From Longivirga sp036510975 (GTDB lineage Bacteria > Actinomycetota > Actinomycetes > S36-B12 > CAIYMF01): a stretch of DNA of 43,649 nt. The notes under the pieces were generated by a model. The model had not been told where the DNA came from. It searched no databases and was given only the letters and a program-made list of their open reading frames with translations. The position numbers and the translations under genes were made by a program. Positions 8,950 through 17,840 of this stretch are shown piece by piece. The stretch covers positions 1 to 43,649 of the forward strand of contig DATCCY010000148.1 of the NCBI GenBank assembly GCA_036510975.1. Direction: 5' to 3'. The stretch's first letter is position 1. Each line of letters opens with the position of its first letter.

Positions 8950-11262
8950 TCAGATGCGGTAGACGTCGTAGACGCCTTCGACGGTCCGGACGCTCTTGAG
9001 GACTGACCCCAGGTGGGCGGCGTCGGCCATCTCGAAGGTGAAGCGGCTGATGGCGATGCGGTCGCGGGTGGTGCTCACCGACGCCGACAGGATGTTGACG
9101 TGCTGGTCGGACAGCGCACGGGTGACGTCGGACAGCAGCCGGGACCGGTCGAGCGCCTCGACCTGGATGTTGACGAGGAACACGCTCGTGGCCTTAGGCG
9201 CCCAGGTGACCGGCACGATGCGGTCCGGCTCCTGGCGCAGCGAGGCGACGTTGACGCAGTCGAGCCGGTGGACCGAGACGCCGTGCCCACGCGTGACGAA
9301 CCCCAGGACCTCGTCGCCCGGCACGGGAGTGCAGCAGCGGGCGAGCTTGACCCAGACGTCGTCGTCGCCGTCCACCACGATCCCCGGGTCGCCCTGCGGA
9401 CGGGCCTTGCCCTGCGAGACGCGGGTCGGGTTGATGACCTCCGAGAGGTCCTCGGTGGCGCCTTCGGCTCCGCCGTGCGCGGCCATGATGCGCTGCACGA
9501 CGCTGGTCGCGGGCACCCGGCCCTCGCCCACGGCGACGTACAGCGATGTGACGTCGGGGTAGTGCAGGTCCGCGAGGAGCGCCTGAAGCGCTCCGCCCGC
9601 GAGCAGCCGGTGCAGCGGGAGCCCGGCCTTGCGCATCGCCCGGGTCAGCGACTCCTTGCCGCTCTCCACAGCCTCCTCGCGGCGCTCCTTGGAGAACCAC
9701 GCCTTGATCTTCGACCGGGCCCGCGGGCTCTTCACGAAGGTGAGCCAGTCCCGGTTCGGGCCGGCGGTCTCCGCCTTCGAGGTGAAGATCTCGACGACGT
9801 CGCCACTGGTCAGCGAGGACTCGAGCGGGACGAGCTTGCCGTTGACCCGCGCGCCGACGGTGCGGTGCCCGACCTCCGTGTGCACGGCGTAGGCGAAGTC
9901 GACCGGGGTCGCGCCGCCCGGCAGCGCCACGACGTCGCCCTTCGGGGTGAACACGAAGACCTCGGTCGAACCGAGGTCGTAGCGCAGGGCGTCGAGGAAG
10001 TCGTCGGGGTCGTCGGTCTCGCGCTGCCACTCGAGCAGCTGGCGCAGCCAGCCCATGTCGTCGGGTCCGGACTTGCCGCCGACGTTTCCCTGCTTGTAGC
10101 GCCAGTGCGCGGCGACGCCGTACTCGGCCGCCCGGTGCATGTCCATCGTGCGGATCTGCAGCTCGACCGGCTTGCCGGTCGGACCGATCACGGTGGTGTG
10201 CAAGGACTGGTACATGTTGAACTTGGGCATCGCGATGAAGTCCTTGAACCGACCCGGGACGGGATTCCAGCGCGCGTGGATCACGCCGAGCACGGCGTAG
10301 CAGTCGCGCACGGACTCCACGAGGATGCGGATGCCGACGAGGTCGTAGATGTCGGCGAAGTCGCGGCCGCGCACGATCATCTTCTGGTAGACGGAGTAGT
10401 AGTGCTTCGGACGCCCGGTCACCGTGGCCTTGATCTTGGCCTCGCGCAGGTCCGACTCGACCATGTCGCGGACCTCGGCGAGGTAGTGGTCGCGCTCCGG
10501 TGCGCGGGTCCCCACGAGACGGACGATCTCGTCGTACATCTTGGGATACAGCGTGGCGAACGAGAGGTCCTCGAGCTCCCACTTCATCGTGTTCATGCCG
10601 AGCCGGTGGGCGAGCGGGGCGTAGATCTCCAGGGTCTCGCGCGCCTTCTGCTCCTGCTTGTCCGGCGGCATCCAGCGCAGCGTGCGCATGTTGTGCAGCC
10701 GGTCGGCGAGCTTGATGACCAGCACCCGGATGTCGCGCGCCATCGCCACGACCATCTTGCGCACGGTCTCCGCGGCCGTCGCCTGGCCGTACTTGACCTT
10801 GTCGAGCTTCGTGACGCCGTCGACCAGCGCGGCGACCTCGTCGCCGAAGTCCTCGCGCAACGCGTCGAGTGAGTACTCCGTGTCCTCGACCGTGTCGTGG
10901 AGCAGCGCGGCCGCCAGGGTGGGCGGCGTCATGCCGAGCTCGGCCAGGATCGTCGCCACCGCGAGCGGATGGGTGATGTACGGGTCGCCCGAGCGCCGGA
11001 CCTGGTCGCGGTGGAGGTACGCCGCTCGCTCGTAGGCCTGCTCGAGGACCTTGACGTCGACCTTCGGGTGGAACTGCTTGACGGTCCGGAGCAACGGCTC
11101 GAGCTCGGGGTGCATGCTCTGCCGCGCGGAGCCGCGCCGAGGGCTGATCCGCGGGAGCAGGGACCGGCGACTGGTCGCCTCGAAGGCGGGCGACGGCGCA
11201 GGCGGCGCAGGCGGGGCGGGGGGCACGGAGGCGCCCCTCCCGGCTACGACGTCCTCGGCCAC
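8950..11262 (-). CDS. relA: Bifunctional (p)ppGpp synthetase/hydrolase, RelA/SpoT family
   Basis: A 770-residue long-RSH protein that makes and degrades the stringent alarmone. Domains in order: Pro/Ala-rich extension (1-50), HD hydrolase with HDTVEDT at 122-128, synthetase with RFKDFIAMPKFNMYQSLHT at 337-355, TGS domain near 433-492, helical and zinc-finger-like region including ARCCTPVPGDE, and a C-terminal ACT domain from about 692. The intact HD motif and the RxKD (RFKD) synthetase motif both indicate a bifunctional Rel enzyme, not a synthetase-only RelA. Start is GTG 11262 with GGAG just upstream. The location next to apt, secF and secD is the usual actinobacterial one. Confidence 0.96.
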   Translation of the reverse strand: MAEDVVAGRGASVPPAPPAPPAPSPAFEATSRRSLLPRISPRRGSARQSMHPELEPLLRTVKQFHPKVDVKVLEQAYERAAYLHRDQVRRSGDPYITHPLAVATILAELGMTPPTLAAALLHDTVEDTEYSLDALREDFGDEVAALVDGVTKLDKVKYGQATAAETVRKMVVAMARDIRVLVIKLADRLHNMRTLRWMPPDKQEQKARETLEIYAPLAHRLGMNTMKWELEDLSFATLYPKMYDEIVRLVGTRAPERDHYLAEVRDMVESDLREAKIKATVTGRPKHYYSVYQKMIVRGRDFADIYDLVGIRILVESVRDCYAVLGVIHARWNPVPGRFKDFIAMPKFNMYQSLHTTVIGPTGKPVELQIRTMDMHRAAEYGVAAHWRYKQGNVGGKSGPDDMGWLRQLLEWQRETDDPDDFLDALRYDLGSTEVFVFTPKGDVVALPGGATPVDFAYAVHTEVGHRTVGARVNGKLVPLESSLTSGDVVEIFTSKAETAGPNRDWLTFVKSPRARSKIKAWFSKERREEAVESGKESLTRAMRKAGLPLHRLLAGGALQALLADLHYPDVTSLYVAVGEGRVPATSVVQRIMAAHGGAEGATEDLSEVINPTRVSQGKARPQGDPGIVVDGDDDVWVKLARCCTPVPGDEVLGFVTRGHGVSVHRLDCVNVASLRQEPDRIVPVTWAPKATSVFLVNIQVEALDRSRLLSDVTRALSDQHVNILSASVSTTRDRIAISRFTFEMADAAHLGSVLKSVRTVEGVYDVYRI

Positions 11263-11330
11263 GCTTCTCCTCGCGGGTTGCTGTGGCGTCTCAGTCTAGG
11301 GACAACGTCGAGCAGGGGCCGTCCGGGGCG

Positions 11331-11879
11331 TCAGAGCACGCGCAGCGAGAGGACCGGGAGGTCTCCCAGCAGCGCGCGTCCCTCGAGCGCCGCGAGCTCG
11401 AGCAGGACCGCGAACGCCGCGACCTCGGCGCCGGCTGATCGAAGCAGCGCGACCGACGCGGCCGCGGTCCCGCCGGTGGCGAGCACGTCGTCGACCAGCA
11501 GCACCCGGTGCCCCGCGGCGAAGGCGCCGACCTGGACCTCCAGCGTGGCGGTGCCGTACTCGAGGTCGTAGGACTCCGCATGCACGTCGCCGGGCAGCTT
11601 GCCCTGCTTGCGCACGGGCACGAAGCCGACGCCGAGAGCGACGGCGAGCGGGGCACCGAGGACGAAGCCGCGGGCCTCCACTCCGGCAACGAGGTCGATC
11701 GAGCCGACCCCGGACCGGTCGAGCGCCTCCCGGATGCCCGCGCAGACGGCCGGGAGCCCGGCCGGGTCGGCGAGCAGCGGCGTGATGTCGCGGAAGGTCA
11801 CCCCGGGCAGCGGCCAGTCCGGCACCGACCGGATCCGCTCGTCGAGGAGCCGGTCGAGCTCCCCGGAACGGTCGGGCAT
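11331..11879 (-). CDS. apt: Adenine phosphoribosyltransferase
   Basis: A 182-residue type I phosphoribosyltransferase converting adenine and PRPP to AMP in purine salvage. Recognisable segments are PDWPLPGVTFRDITPLL near the N-terminus, GVEARGFVLGAPLA, VPVRKQGKLPG and the PRPP-binding loop VLLVDDVLATGGTAAA. The ATG at 11879 overlaps the secF stop as TGATG, so it is translationally coupled to secF. relA begins 68 bases further on. Length and motifs are fully normal. Confidence 0.95.
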   Translation of the reverse strand: MPDRSGELDRLLDERIRSVPDWPLPGVTFRDITPLLADPAGLPAVCAGIREALDRSGVGSIDLVAGVEARGFVLGAPLAVALGVGFVPVRKQGKLPGDVHAESYDLEYGTATLEVQVGAFAAGHRVLLVDDVLATGGTAAASVALLRSAGAEVAAFAVLLELAALEGRALLGDLPVLSLRVL

Positions 11880-13045
11880 CAGCTCTTCTTGCGCTTGCTG
11901 CGGGTCTGGTTCTTCCTGGGCTGCGACCGGGGCCCGGTCGGTGCGACCGGCTGGGCGAGGACGTCGGGCGTGATCGGGCCCTCGGACCCGTCGGCGACCT
12001 CGGTCTCGACGTCGTCGAGGACGGCGGTGGCCGTGCCGCTCGAGCCGGACTTGCGTGCCGCGCGACCCTTCGCGTCGCCGCCGCCGGCCCGGCGCTGCGC
12101 CACCCGGGCCGCGAGCGCCTTCATCTCGGGACGGCGCTCCTGCAGTTGGCAGGCGACCGGCGTCGCGATGAAGATCGACGAGTAGGTGCCGGCGGCCGTG
12201 CCGATGAACAGCGCGAGCGCGAGGTCCTTCAGCGTGCCGGCGCCGAGGAGCCCGACGCCGATCACGAGGATCGCGGTGACCGGGAGCAGAGCCACGACCG
12301 AGGTGTTGATGGAACGGACCAGGGTCTGGTTCAGAGCCAGGTTCGCGGCCTCGCTGTACGTCGCGCGGTTGCCCGAGGTGATGGCGCGGGTGTTCTCCCG
12401 CACCTTGTCGAACACGACCACGGTGTCGTAGAGCGAGAAGCCGAGGATCGTGAGGACACCGATCACGGTGGCCGGCGTGACCTCGAACCCGGTGAGCGCG
12501 TAGATGCCGATCGTGATCACGAGGTCGTGGATCAGGGCCACCACGGCGGCGACCGCGAGTCTCCACTCGAAGTACGCCGACAGGAACACCACCACGAGCA
12601 CGAGGAAGACCACGAGCCCCTGCACGGCCCGCTGGGTGATCTCAGCGCCCCAGCTGGGGCCGACGAGGGTCACGGCGATGTCGCCCTGCGCGACCCCGGT
12701 GTCCTTCGAGAGCTGCATCGTGACCGCAGCCGACTGCGACGGCGTGAGCGCGAGGGTCTGGACCCGGATGTTGCTCTGGCCCACCTGCGTGACGATCGGG
12801 TCCTTGATGCCTGCCTGCTGGACCGAGGCCCGGACCTCCTCGACCGTGGCGGTCGTGTTGGGGATGGTGAACTCCGAGCCGCCCTTGAACTCGATGCCGA
12901 GGTTGAGGCCACGGCCGAAGAGCCCGATCAGTGCGAGCAGCAGGATGATGCCGGAGATGGCGTACCAGCGGCGTCGCTTGCCGACGAAGTCGTAGGAGAC
13001 CTCACCGCTGTACAGGTGGTGGGCGAGCGAACCCATGCGGGACAT
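11879..13045 (-). CDS. secF: Protein translocase subunit SecF
   Basis: A 388-residue polytopic membrane protein that works with SecD and YajC to pull preproteins out through SecYEG using proton motive force. The first transmembrane helix (about 28-45) is followed by the conserved GRGLNLGIEFKGG and a periplasmic-type domain. The five-helix RND-like block includes SLYDTVVVFDKVRENTR and NQTLVRSINTS. The C-terminal tail is long and basic (after about 300), ending in a Lys/Arg-rich stretch. The ATG at 13045 overlaps the secD stop by one base (TGATG), and the secF stop overlaps apt in the same way. Confidence 0.95.
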   Translation of the reverse strand: MSRMGSLAHHLYSGEVSYDFVGKRRRWYAISGIILLLALIGLFGRGLNLGIEFKGGSEFTIPNTTATVEEVRASVQQAGIKDPIVTQVGQSNIRVQTLALTPSQSAAVTMQLSKDTGVAQGDIAVTLVGPSWGAEITQRAVQGLVVFLVLVVVFLSAYFEWRLAVAAVVALIHDLVITIGIYALTGFEVTPATVIGVLTILGFSLYDTVVVFDKVRENTRAITSGNRATYSEAANLALNQTLVRSINTSVVALLPVTAILVIGVGLLGAGTLKDLALALFIGTAAGTYSSIFIATPVACQLQERRPEMKALAARVAQRRAGGGDAKGRAARKSGSSGTATAVLDDVETEVADGSEGPITPDVLAQPVAPTGPRSQPRKNQTRSKRKKS

Positions 13046-14874
13046 CAGGACTCCTTCGAGTCGGTGCCGGCAGCGCGCCACGAGCCCGGCTGCTCGACCT
13101 GGACGAGCGAGGGCTTGACCCCGAGGCGGTCGGGGGACAGGCCGGTCCAGGCCTTGCCGGAGGTGAAGGCCGGGCTGCGCATCAGGATGGACACCAGCGG
13201 GCGGGTGAACAGGAAGGCGACGACGACGTCGACGATCGTCGTGAGGCCGAGGGTGAACGCGAAGCCCCGGACGCTGCCCACCGAGAGGAAGTACAGGACG
13301 ATCGCCGCGAGGAACGACACGAAGTCCGCCGCGAGGATCGTGCGGCGCGCCCTGATCCAGCCGGCGTCGCCGGCCGCCCGGAGGCTGCGGCCCTCCCGGA
13401 TCTCGTCCCGGATGCGTTCGAAGTACACGATGAACGAGTCCGCCGTGATTCCGATCGCGACGATCGCACCGGCGACGCCCGCGAGCGACAGGGCCAGCCC
13501 GAGCTGCCGGCTCAGGATGACGAACACGAAGTACGTGATCGCCGCAGCCACGAGCAGCGACGCGGTCGCGACGAGGCCCAGCGCGCGGTAGTAGACGACC
13601 AGGTAGATGACGACGAGGAGCAGTCCGAGCGCTCCGGCGAGCAGACCCGCGGAGAGCTGGTCCTGCCCGAGGGTCGGCGACACCTGCTCGACCGAGGAGA
13701 CCTCGAGCGACACCGGAAGCGAGCCGTACTTGAGGACGTTGGCGAGCGCCTTGGCCTCGTCGGCGGTGAAGGAGCCGGTGATGACCGCGCTGCCGCCGAG
13801 GATCGCCTGGCTGACGTACGGCGAGGACTCGACGAGCCCGTCGAGGACGATGCCGAACTGGTTCTGCGGCGACGGGTTCTGCGCGAGCTGACCGGTGACC
13901 GTGGCGAACTGCTGCGCGCCCGTGGAGGTGAAGGTCAGGTTGACCTCCCAGCCGCCACCGGTCTGCGAGAGACCCGCGGAGGCGCTCGCGATCTCGGTGC
14001 CGCGCACGGCTGCCTTGTCGAGCAGGTACTTCAGCGACCCGTCCTTCGAGCACGTGACGAGGTACTGCGTCGGGTCGGCGAGACCGCCCTTCGTCGCCCC
14101 GGTCTTGGTGCAGTCGAGCGCGGCGAAGGCCGCCTGCAGCGCGGCGTCGTTGGTCTTGGACTGGATCGGCGGCTGACCGTTGTTCGTGGTGAGGCCGCCC
14201 GCGTCCGTGGCAGCGCCGCTCGACGACGCGGTCGGGGACGGACTCGTCGAGGGGCTGGCCGACGCCGTGGGCGAGGCGCTCGGGCTCGGCGAGGTCGCCG
14301 TCCCGCTGAGTGCGCCGGTGATGACCGAGCCGTTGCCCGACGCCGACGCCGACGGCGTACCCGCGCCGGCCGAGGCCTTCGCAGAGACCGCGGGCGACGC
14401 CGTGCCGGACTTCGTCGCGCTCGGCGAGGCGCTGCCCGACGCGGTGGGGGTGGGGGACGTGGTCGGGGCCACGCCGCCCACCGCCTCCAGGAGCACGGGG
14501 CGGAAGTCCAGCTTGGCGGTGGTGGCCAGCGAGTTGAGGATCGCGGAGTTCGTCTTGCCCGGGATCGACACGATGATGCTGGCGTTCTGGCCGCTGCCCT
14601 GGGTGGTGACCTCGGACTCGGCGACACCGAAGCCGTCGACGCGCTGCCGGATGATCTCGACCGCCTGCTTGAGCTGGTCGTCGGAGACCTGCTGGCCGCC
14701 CTGGCTGGCGGTCGGCGTCAGGATCACCTGCGTGCCGCCGCTGAGGTCGAGTCCGAGCTTGGGCGTGCGGGTCTGGCCGGGCCAGAACGTCCAGACGCCG
14801 AGCACGAGCACCACGAGTCCGAGGATGGCGAGGGTGCGTCCGGGGTTCGTGTGCTTCTGGGTCGGTGCTGCCAC
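13045..14874 (-). CDS. secD: Protein translocase subunit SecD with a Ser/Thr/Pro/Ala-rich insert
   Basis: A 609-residue SecD. The first helix (about 14-31) is followed by KLGLDLSGGTQVIL, the P1 domain start RQRVDGFGVAESEV and SIPGKTNSAILNSL. A low-complexity insert of about 90 residues (137-227), almost entirely Ser, Thr, Pro, Ala and Gly, then interrupts the extracytoplasmic domain. The normal fold resumes with a possible Cys255-Cys275 pair and ends in the six-helix block containing AITADSFIVYFERIRDE. Start is GTG 14874 with AGGAG upstream. The 216 bases between secD and yajC hold no gene I can see, so secD may have its own promoter there. Confidence 0.95.
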   Translation of the reverse strand: MAAPTQKHTNPGRTLAILGLVVLVLGVWTFWPGQTRTPKLGLDLSGGTQVILTPTASQGGQQVSDDQLKQAVEIIRQRVDGFGVAESEVTTQGSGQNASIIVSIPGKTNSAILNSLATTAKLDFRPVLLEAVGGVAPTTSPTPTASGSASPSATKSGTASPAVSAKASAGAGTPSASASGNGSVITGALSGTATSPSPSASPTASASPSTSPSPTASSSGAATDAGGLTTNNGQPPIQSKTNDAALQAAFAALDCTKTGATKGGLADPTQYLVTCSKDGSLKYLLDKAAVRGTEIASASAGLSQTGGGWEVNLTFTSTGAQQFATVTGQLAQNPSPQNQFGIVLDGLVESSPYVSQAILGGSAVITGSFTADEAKALANVLKYGSLPVSLEVSSVEQVSPTLGQDQLSAGLLAGALGLLLVVIYLVVYYRALGLVATASLLVAAAITYFVFVILSRQLGLALSLAGVAGAIVAIGITADSFIVYFERIRDEIREGRSLRAAGDAGWIRARRTILAADFVSFLAAIVLYFLSVGSVRGFAFTLGLTTIVDVVVAFLFTRPLVSILMRSPAFTSGKAWTGLSPDRLGVKPSLVQVEQPGSWRAAGTDSKES

Positions 14875-15090
14875 CGTCGTGTCTCCTGTGCGTCCCGCGC
14901 CGACCGTCAGGCCGCGCGGGATCCGTCGTGCCCGCCGGCGTGCGCGGGACCTCCCGTGACGGCCCGGAGGCCGTCGATATCCGTTCGGGCCAGGTCGGCC
15001 CTCCCCGAGCGCTCCCCCGCTGCGTCCGGGGACGCCGAGGTCGTGCCCGAGCAGTATGGAGGACGGACGCGCTGTCCCCCGAACCCGGGG
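14875..15090. other. Non-coding spacer between yajC and secD
   Basis: This 216-base gap separates yajC from secD, whereas the surrounding genes nearly touch. No convincing reading frame is present. It probably holds a secD leader and possibly a promoter; I could not define -35 or -10 elements with confidence. Confidence 0.4.
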
Positions 15091-15414
15091 TTAGCCCTCA
15101 GCCGTGTCGTCCTCGGTGATCGACGCCTGGGTCGGGCCCGACGTTCCCACGGCTCCCGGGGGCTCGACGACCTTGGCGATCGCGGCCGTCACGAAGCGGA
15201 CCCGGACCCCCTCGGCGATCTCGAGCACGACCCTGTCGCCCTCGACCTCGACGACGGTTCCGAACAGACCCGAGGTGGTCATCGCCTCGACACCCGGCCG
15301 CAGACGGGAGTTCACCGCGGCTTGGGCGCCCTGACGGGCCCGCGCCGGTCGCAGGATCAGGAAGTAGAAGGCGACGATCAGGACGAGGAACGGGAGCAGG
15401 GAGCCGATGGTCAC
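15091..15414 (-). CDS. yajC: Preprotein translocase accessory subunit YajC
   Basis: A 107-residue YajC. One N-terminal transmembrane helix (about 3-21, IGSLLPFLVLIVAFYFLIL) is followed by the family signature RPARARQ, and by the cytoplasmic segment SRLRPGVEAMTTSGLFGTV with conserved Gly residues. YajC binds SecDF at the translocon. The C-terminal tail is acidic and variable. It sits between ruvB and secD as in most Actinobacteria; 47 bases separate it from the ruvB stop. Confidence 0.93.
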   Translation of the reverse strand: MTIGSLLPFLVLIVAFYFLILRPARARQGAQAAVNSRLRPGVEAMTTSGLFGTVVEVEGDRVVLEIAEGVRVRFVTAAIAKVVEPPGAVGTSGPTQASITEDDTAEG

Positions 15415-15461
15415 GCGGGTCCTCCGGGTCGTGCCGGCGGATCCGGCGTCGTCGCAGGAGT

Positions 15462-16571
15462 CTAGGCGGGGTCGGCCCCGTCGAGTTCCGCCTCGACGGC
15501 CTCGCCGAACGGGAGCGGCGGCGTGCTCCCCGGCGGAGGGCGCAGCCTCAGGTGGGACCAGGCCGCGGGGGTGGCCACCCGGCCGCGCGGTGTGCGGGCC
15601 AGGAGCCCGGCCCGCACCAGGAACGGCTCGCAGACCGTCTCGACCGTCTCGGACTCCTCGCCCACCGCGACCGCCAGCGTGCTCAGGCCCACCGGTCCCC
15701 CGCCGAACCGGCGGAGCAGCGCATCGAGCACAGCGCGGTCGAGCCGGTCGAGCCCGATCTCGTCGACCTCGTAGAGGGCCAGCGCGTCGCGCGCGATCGT
15801 GAGGTCGACGTCACCCTCGGCGCGGACCTGGGCGAAGTCGCGGACCCGTCGCAGCAGGCGGTTGGCCACGCGCGGGGTGCCGCGGCTGCGTCCGGCGATC
15901 TCGGCCGCGGCGTCGTCGGTGAGCGCGACGTCGAGCAGGCCGGCGCTGCGCGCCAGGATCGCCCGCAGGTCGGCGGTCTCGTAGAAGTCCATGTGCGCGG
16001 TGAACCCGAAACGGTCGCGCAGCGGACCAGGCAGGAGACCGGCACGGGTGGTCGCCCCCACGAGCGTGAACGGCGGCAGCTCGAGCGGGATCGCCGTGGC
16101 CCCGGGCCCCTTGCCCACGATGATGTCGACCCGGAAGTCCTCCATCGCGAGATAGAGCATCTCCTCGGCCGCGCGAGACATCCGGTGGATCTCGTCGAGG
16201 AACAGCACTTCGCCGGGGATGAGGCTCGAGAGCACCGCGGCCAGGTCGCCGGCGTGCTGGAGCGCCGGCCCGCTGGTGACGCGCAGCGGCATGCCGAGCT
16301 CTCCGGCGATGATCATCGACAGGGTCGTCTTGCCCAGACCCGGCGGCCCGGCGAGCAGCACGTGGTCGGCCGCCCGGCCGCGGGCCGAGGCGGCCTCGAG
16401 CACCAGGCCGAGCTGGTCCTTGACCCGCTGCTGGCCGATGAAGGCGTCCAGCGTCCGGGGGCGAAGCGCACCCTCGATCGTGGCGTCGTCGGTGACGGGC
16501 TCGGCGTCGACGAGGCGGGAGCCGTCCTCGTGCACCACCCCGATCTCGGTGCGGTCGAGATCGCCACTCAT
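15462..16571 (-). CDS. ruvB: Holliday junction ATP-dependent DNA helicase RuvB
   Basis: A 369-residue AAA+ motor that drives branch migration together with RuvA. Key motifs are LRPRTLDAFIGQQRVKDQL, Walker A AGPPGLGKTT, Walker B LFLDEIHRM, sensor GATTRAGLL with PLRDRFG, and a C-terminal winged-helix DNA-binding domain containing GGGPVGLSTLAVAVGEE. The ATG at 16571 overlaps the ruvA stop by four bases (ATGA). It is the last gene of ruvCAB. A LexA-type box upstream of ruvC suggests damage induction of all three. Confidence 0.96.
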   Translation of the reverse strand: MSGDLDRTEIGVVHEDGSRLVDAEPVTDDATIEGALRPRTLDAFIGQQRVKDQLGLVLEAASARGRAADHVLLAGPPGLGKTTLSMIIAGELGMPLRVTSGPALQHAGDLAAVLSSLIPGEVLFLDEIHRMSRAAEEMLYLAMEDFRVDIIVGKGPGATAIPLELPPFTLVGATTRAGLLPGPLRDRFGFTAHMDFYETADLRAILARSAGLLDVALTDDAAAEIAGRSRGTPRVANRLLRRVRDFAQVRAEGDVDLTIARDALALYEVDEIGLDRLDRAVLDALLRRFGGGPVGLSTLAVAVGEESETVETVCEPFLVRAGLLARTPRGRVATPAAWSHLRLRPPPGSTPPLPFGEAVEAELDGADPA

Positions 16572-17170
16572 GCGCGGTCCAGGGACCGCAGCGCGAGGCG
16601 CAGCACGGTGGCGACGTCGGCGTCCGGCCCGACGTCCTCGGCGACGACCGCCACCGCGGCGTCGGCCTCCCGCGGCGACCACCCCAGGCCGATGAGCGCC
16701 TCGCGGACCTGGCCCTCCCAGGTCGGTGCGGCCGACGAGCCCGCGCCGAGGTCGACGACGTCGCCCGCTGGGGCACCGAGCCTGTCCTTCAGCTCGAGCA
16801 CGAGACGCTGGGCACCCTTGCGGCCGACGCCGGAGACCCTCATGAGCGCCGTGAGGTCCTCGGTCGCCACCGCCCTGCGCAACGTGTCGGGCGTGAGCGC
16901 GGCGAGGACGGACTGCGCGAGCCGGGGGCCTACACCGGTGACCGTCTGGAGGACCTCGAAGACCGACCGCTCGTCCTCGTCGGCGAAGCCGTAGAGCGTC
17001 AGGGAGTCCTCACGGACGATGAGCGTGGCCGCGAGCGTGGCCAGGTGCCCCACCCTCAGCTCGGCCAGGGTGCCGGGAGCGCACTGCAGCTCGAGCCCGA
17101 TCCCGCCGACGTCGACGACGGCGGAGCCGGCACCGACGGAGGCCACCGGGCCGCGGACGTAGGCGATCAC
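16568..17170 (-). CDS. ruvA: Holliday junction DNA helicase subunit RuvA
   Basis: A 200-residue junction-binding tetramer subunit. The N-terminal OB domain begins MIAYVRGPVASVG-like (GTG start here). Two helix-hairpin-helix motifs follow at TVTGVGPRLAQSVLAAL and RVSGVGRKGAQRLVLELKD, and the C-terminal three-helix RuvB-binding domain (about 150-200) contains ALIGLGWSPREADAAV. Its GTG at 17170 overlaps the ruvC stop (GTGA) and its stop overlaps ruvB, so the three genes are tightly coupled. Confidence 0.95.
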   Translation of the reverse strand: MIAYVRGPVASVGAGSAVVDVGGIGLELQCAPGTLAELRVGHLATLAATLIVREDSLTLYGFADEDERSVFEVLQTVTGVGPRLAQSVLAALTPDTLRRAVATEDLTALMRVSGVGRKGAQRLVLELKDRLGAPAGDVVDLGAGSSAAPTWEGQVREALIGLGWSPREADAAVAVVAEDVGPDADVATVLRLALRSLDRA

Positions 17171-17754
17171 CGCGCACCTCCCACGGCGACCCTGCGGCCC
17201 GGCGCGACCCGCGCCGCTGCCGCCGAGCGCGGCACCCGCGAGCGCGGCGCGGCCGCGGCGGCCGCCGCGAGACGGGCGGAGGAGTCGCCGCGCCACAGGT
17301 GGCAGATCGCCAGCGCCAGGGCGTCGGCGGCGTCGGCAGGCTTGGGGACCTGGGTCAGTCCGAGCAGCCGGGCCACCATGACCCCGACCTGGTCCTTGTC
17401 GGCCCGCCCACTGCCGGTGACGGCCGCCTTGACCTCGCTCGGGGTGTGCAGGACGACCGGGATGCCCCGTCGCGCCGCGCACGTGATCGCGACCGCCCCG
17501 GCCTGGGCCGTGCCCATCACCGTGCGCACGTTCTGCTGGCTGAACACCCGCTCGACCGCCACCGCATCCGGCGCCACCGTGTCGAGCACGATCTCGAGCG
17601 CCTGCTCGATGCCCAGCAGCCGGTGCGCGAGGTCCGCGTCGGCGGGGGTGCGGATCACCTCGACGTACACCAGCGTCAGCCGCCGCCCAGGTGCACCGTC
17701 GACCACGCCCACCCCGCACCGGGTGAGCCCCGGATCCACGCCGAGCACACGCAT
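17167..17754 (-). CDS. ruvC: Crossover junction endodeoxyribonuclease RuvC
   Basis: A 195-residue RNase H-fold resolvase that cuts Holliday junctions. Acidic catalytic residues are visible in GVDPGLTRCG (Asp7), AVERVFSQQNV (Glu) and PADAADALALAICH (Asp). The last 35 or so residues form an Ala/Arg-rich tail beyond the usual catalytic fold. It is the first gene of the ruvCAB run. A symmetrical LexA-like operator lies 21 bases upstream of the ATG at 17754. Confidence 0.95.
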   Translation of the reverse strand: MRVLGVDPGLTRCGVGVVDGAPGRRLTLVYVEVIRTPADADLAHRLLGIEQALEIVLDTVAPDAVAVERVFSQQNVRTVMGTAQAGAVAITCAARRGIPVVLHTPSEVKAAVTGSGRADKDQVGVMVARLLGLTQVPKPADAADALALAICHLWRGDSSARLAAAAAAAPRSRVPRSAAAARVAPGRRVAVGGAR

Positions 17755-17775
17755 CAGGCCGATCCTTCCAGCACA

Positions 17776-17791
17776 CCGAACAGGTGTACGG
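17776..17791. promoter_or_regulatory. LexA-type SOS box upstream of ruvC
   Basis: The plus strand reads CCGAACAGGTGTACGG, a near-palindrome matching the actinobacterial SOS consensus TCGAAC-N4-GTTCGA in its core (CGAAC, four bases, GT-CG). It sits 22-37 bases before the ruvC start. ruvC belongs to the LexA regulon in mycobacteria, so DNA damage induction is a reasonable inference. Confidence 0.7.
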
Positions 17792-17840
17792 ATGTTAGCC
17801 GACGACCGGCGTCTGGGGGCGCCAACACGCCGGTGCGGGC

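Noticed and set aside
12146..13591. Plus-strand frame of 481 codons across secF and secD
   Set aside because: Shadow of SecD/SecF codons; composition is that of an antisense frame.
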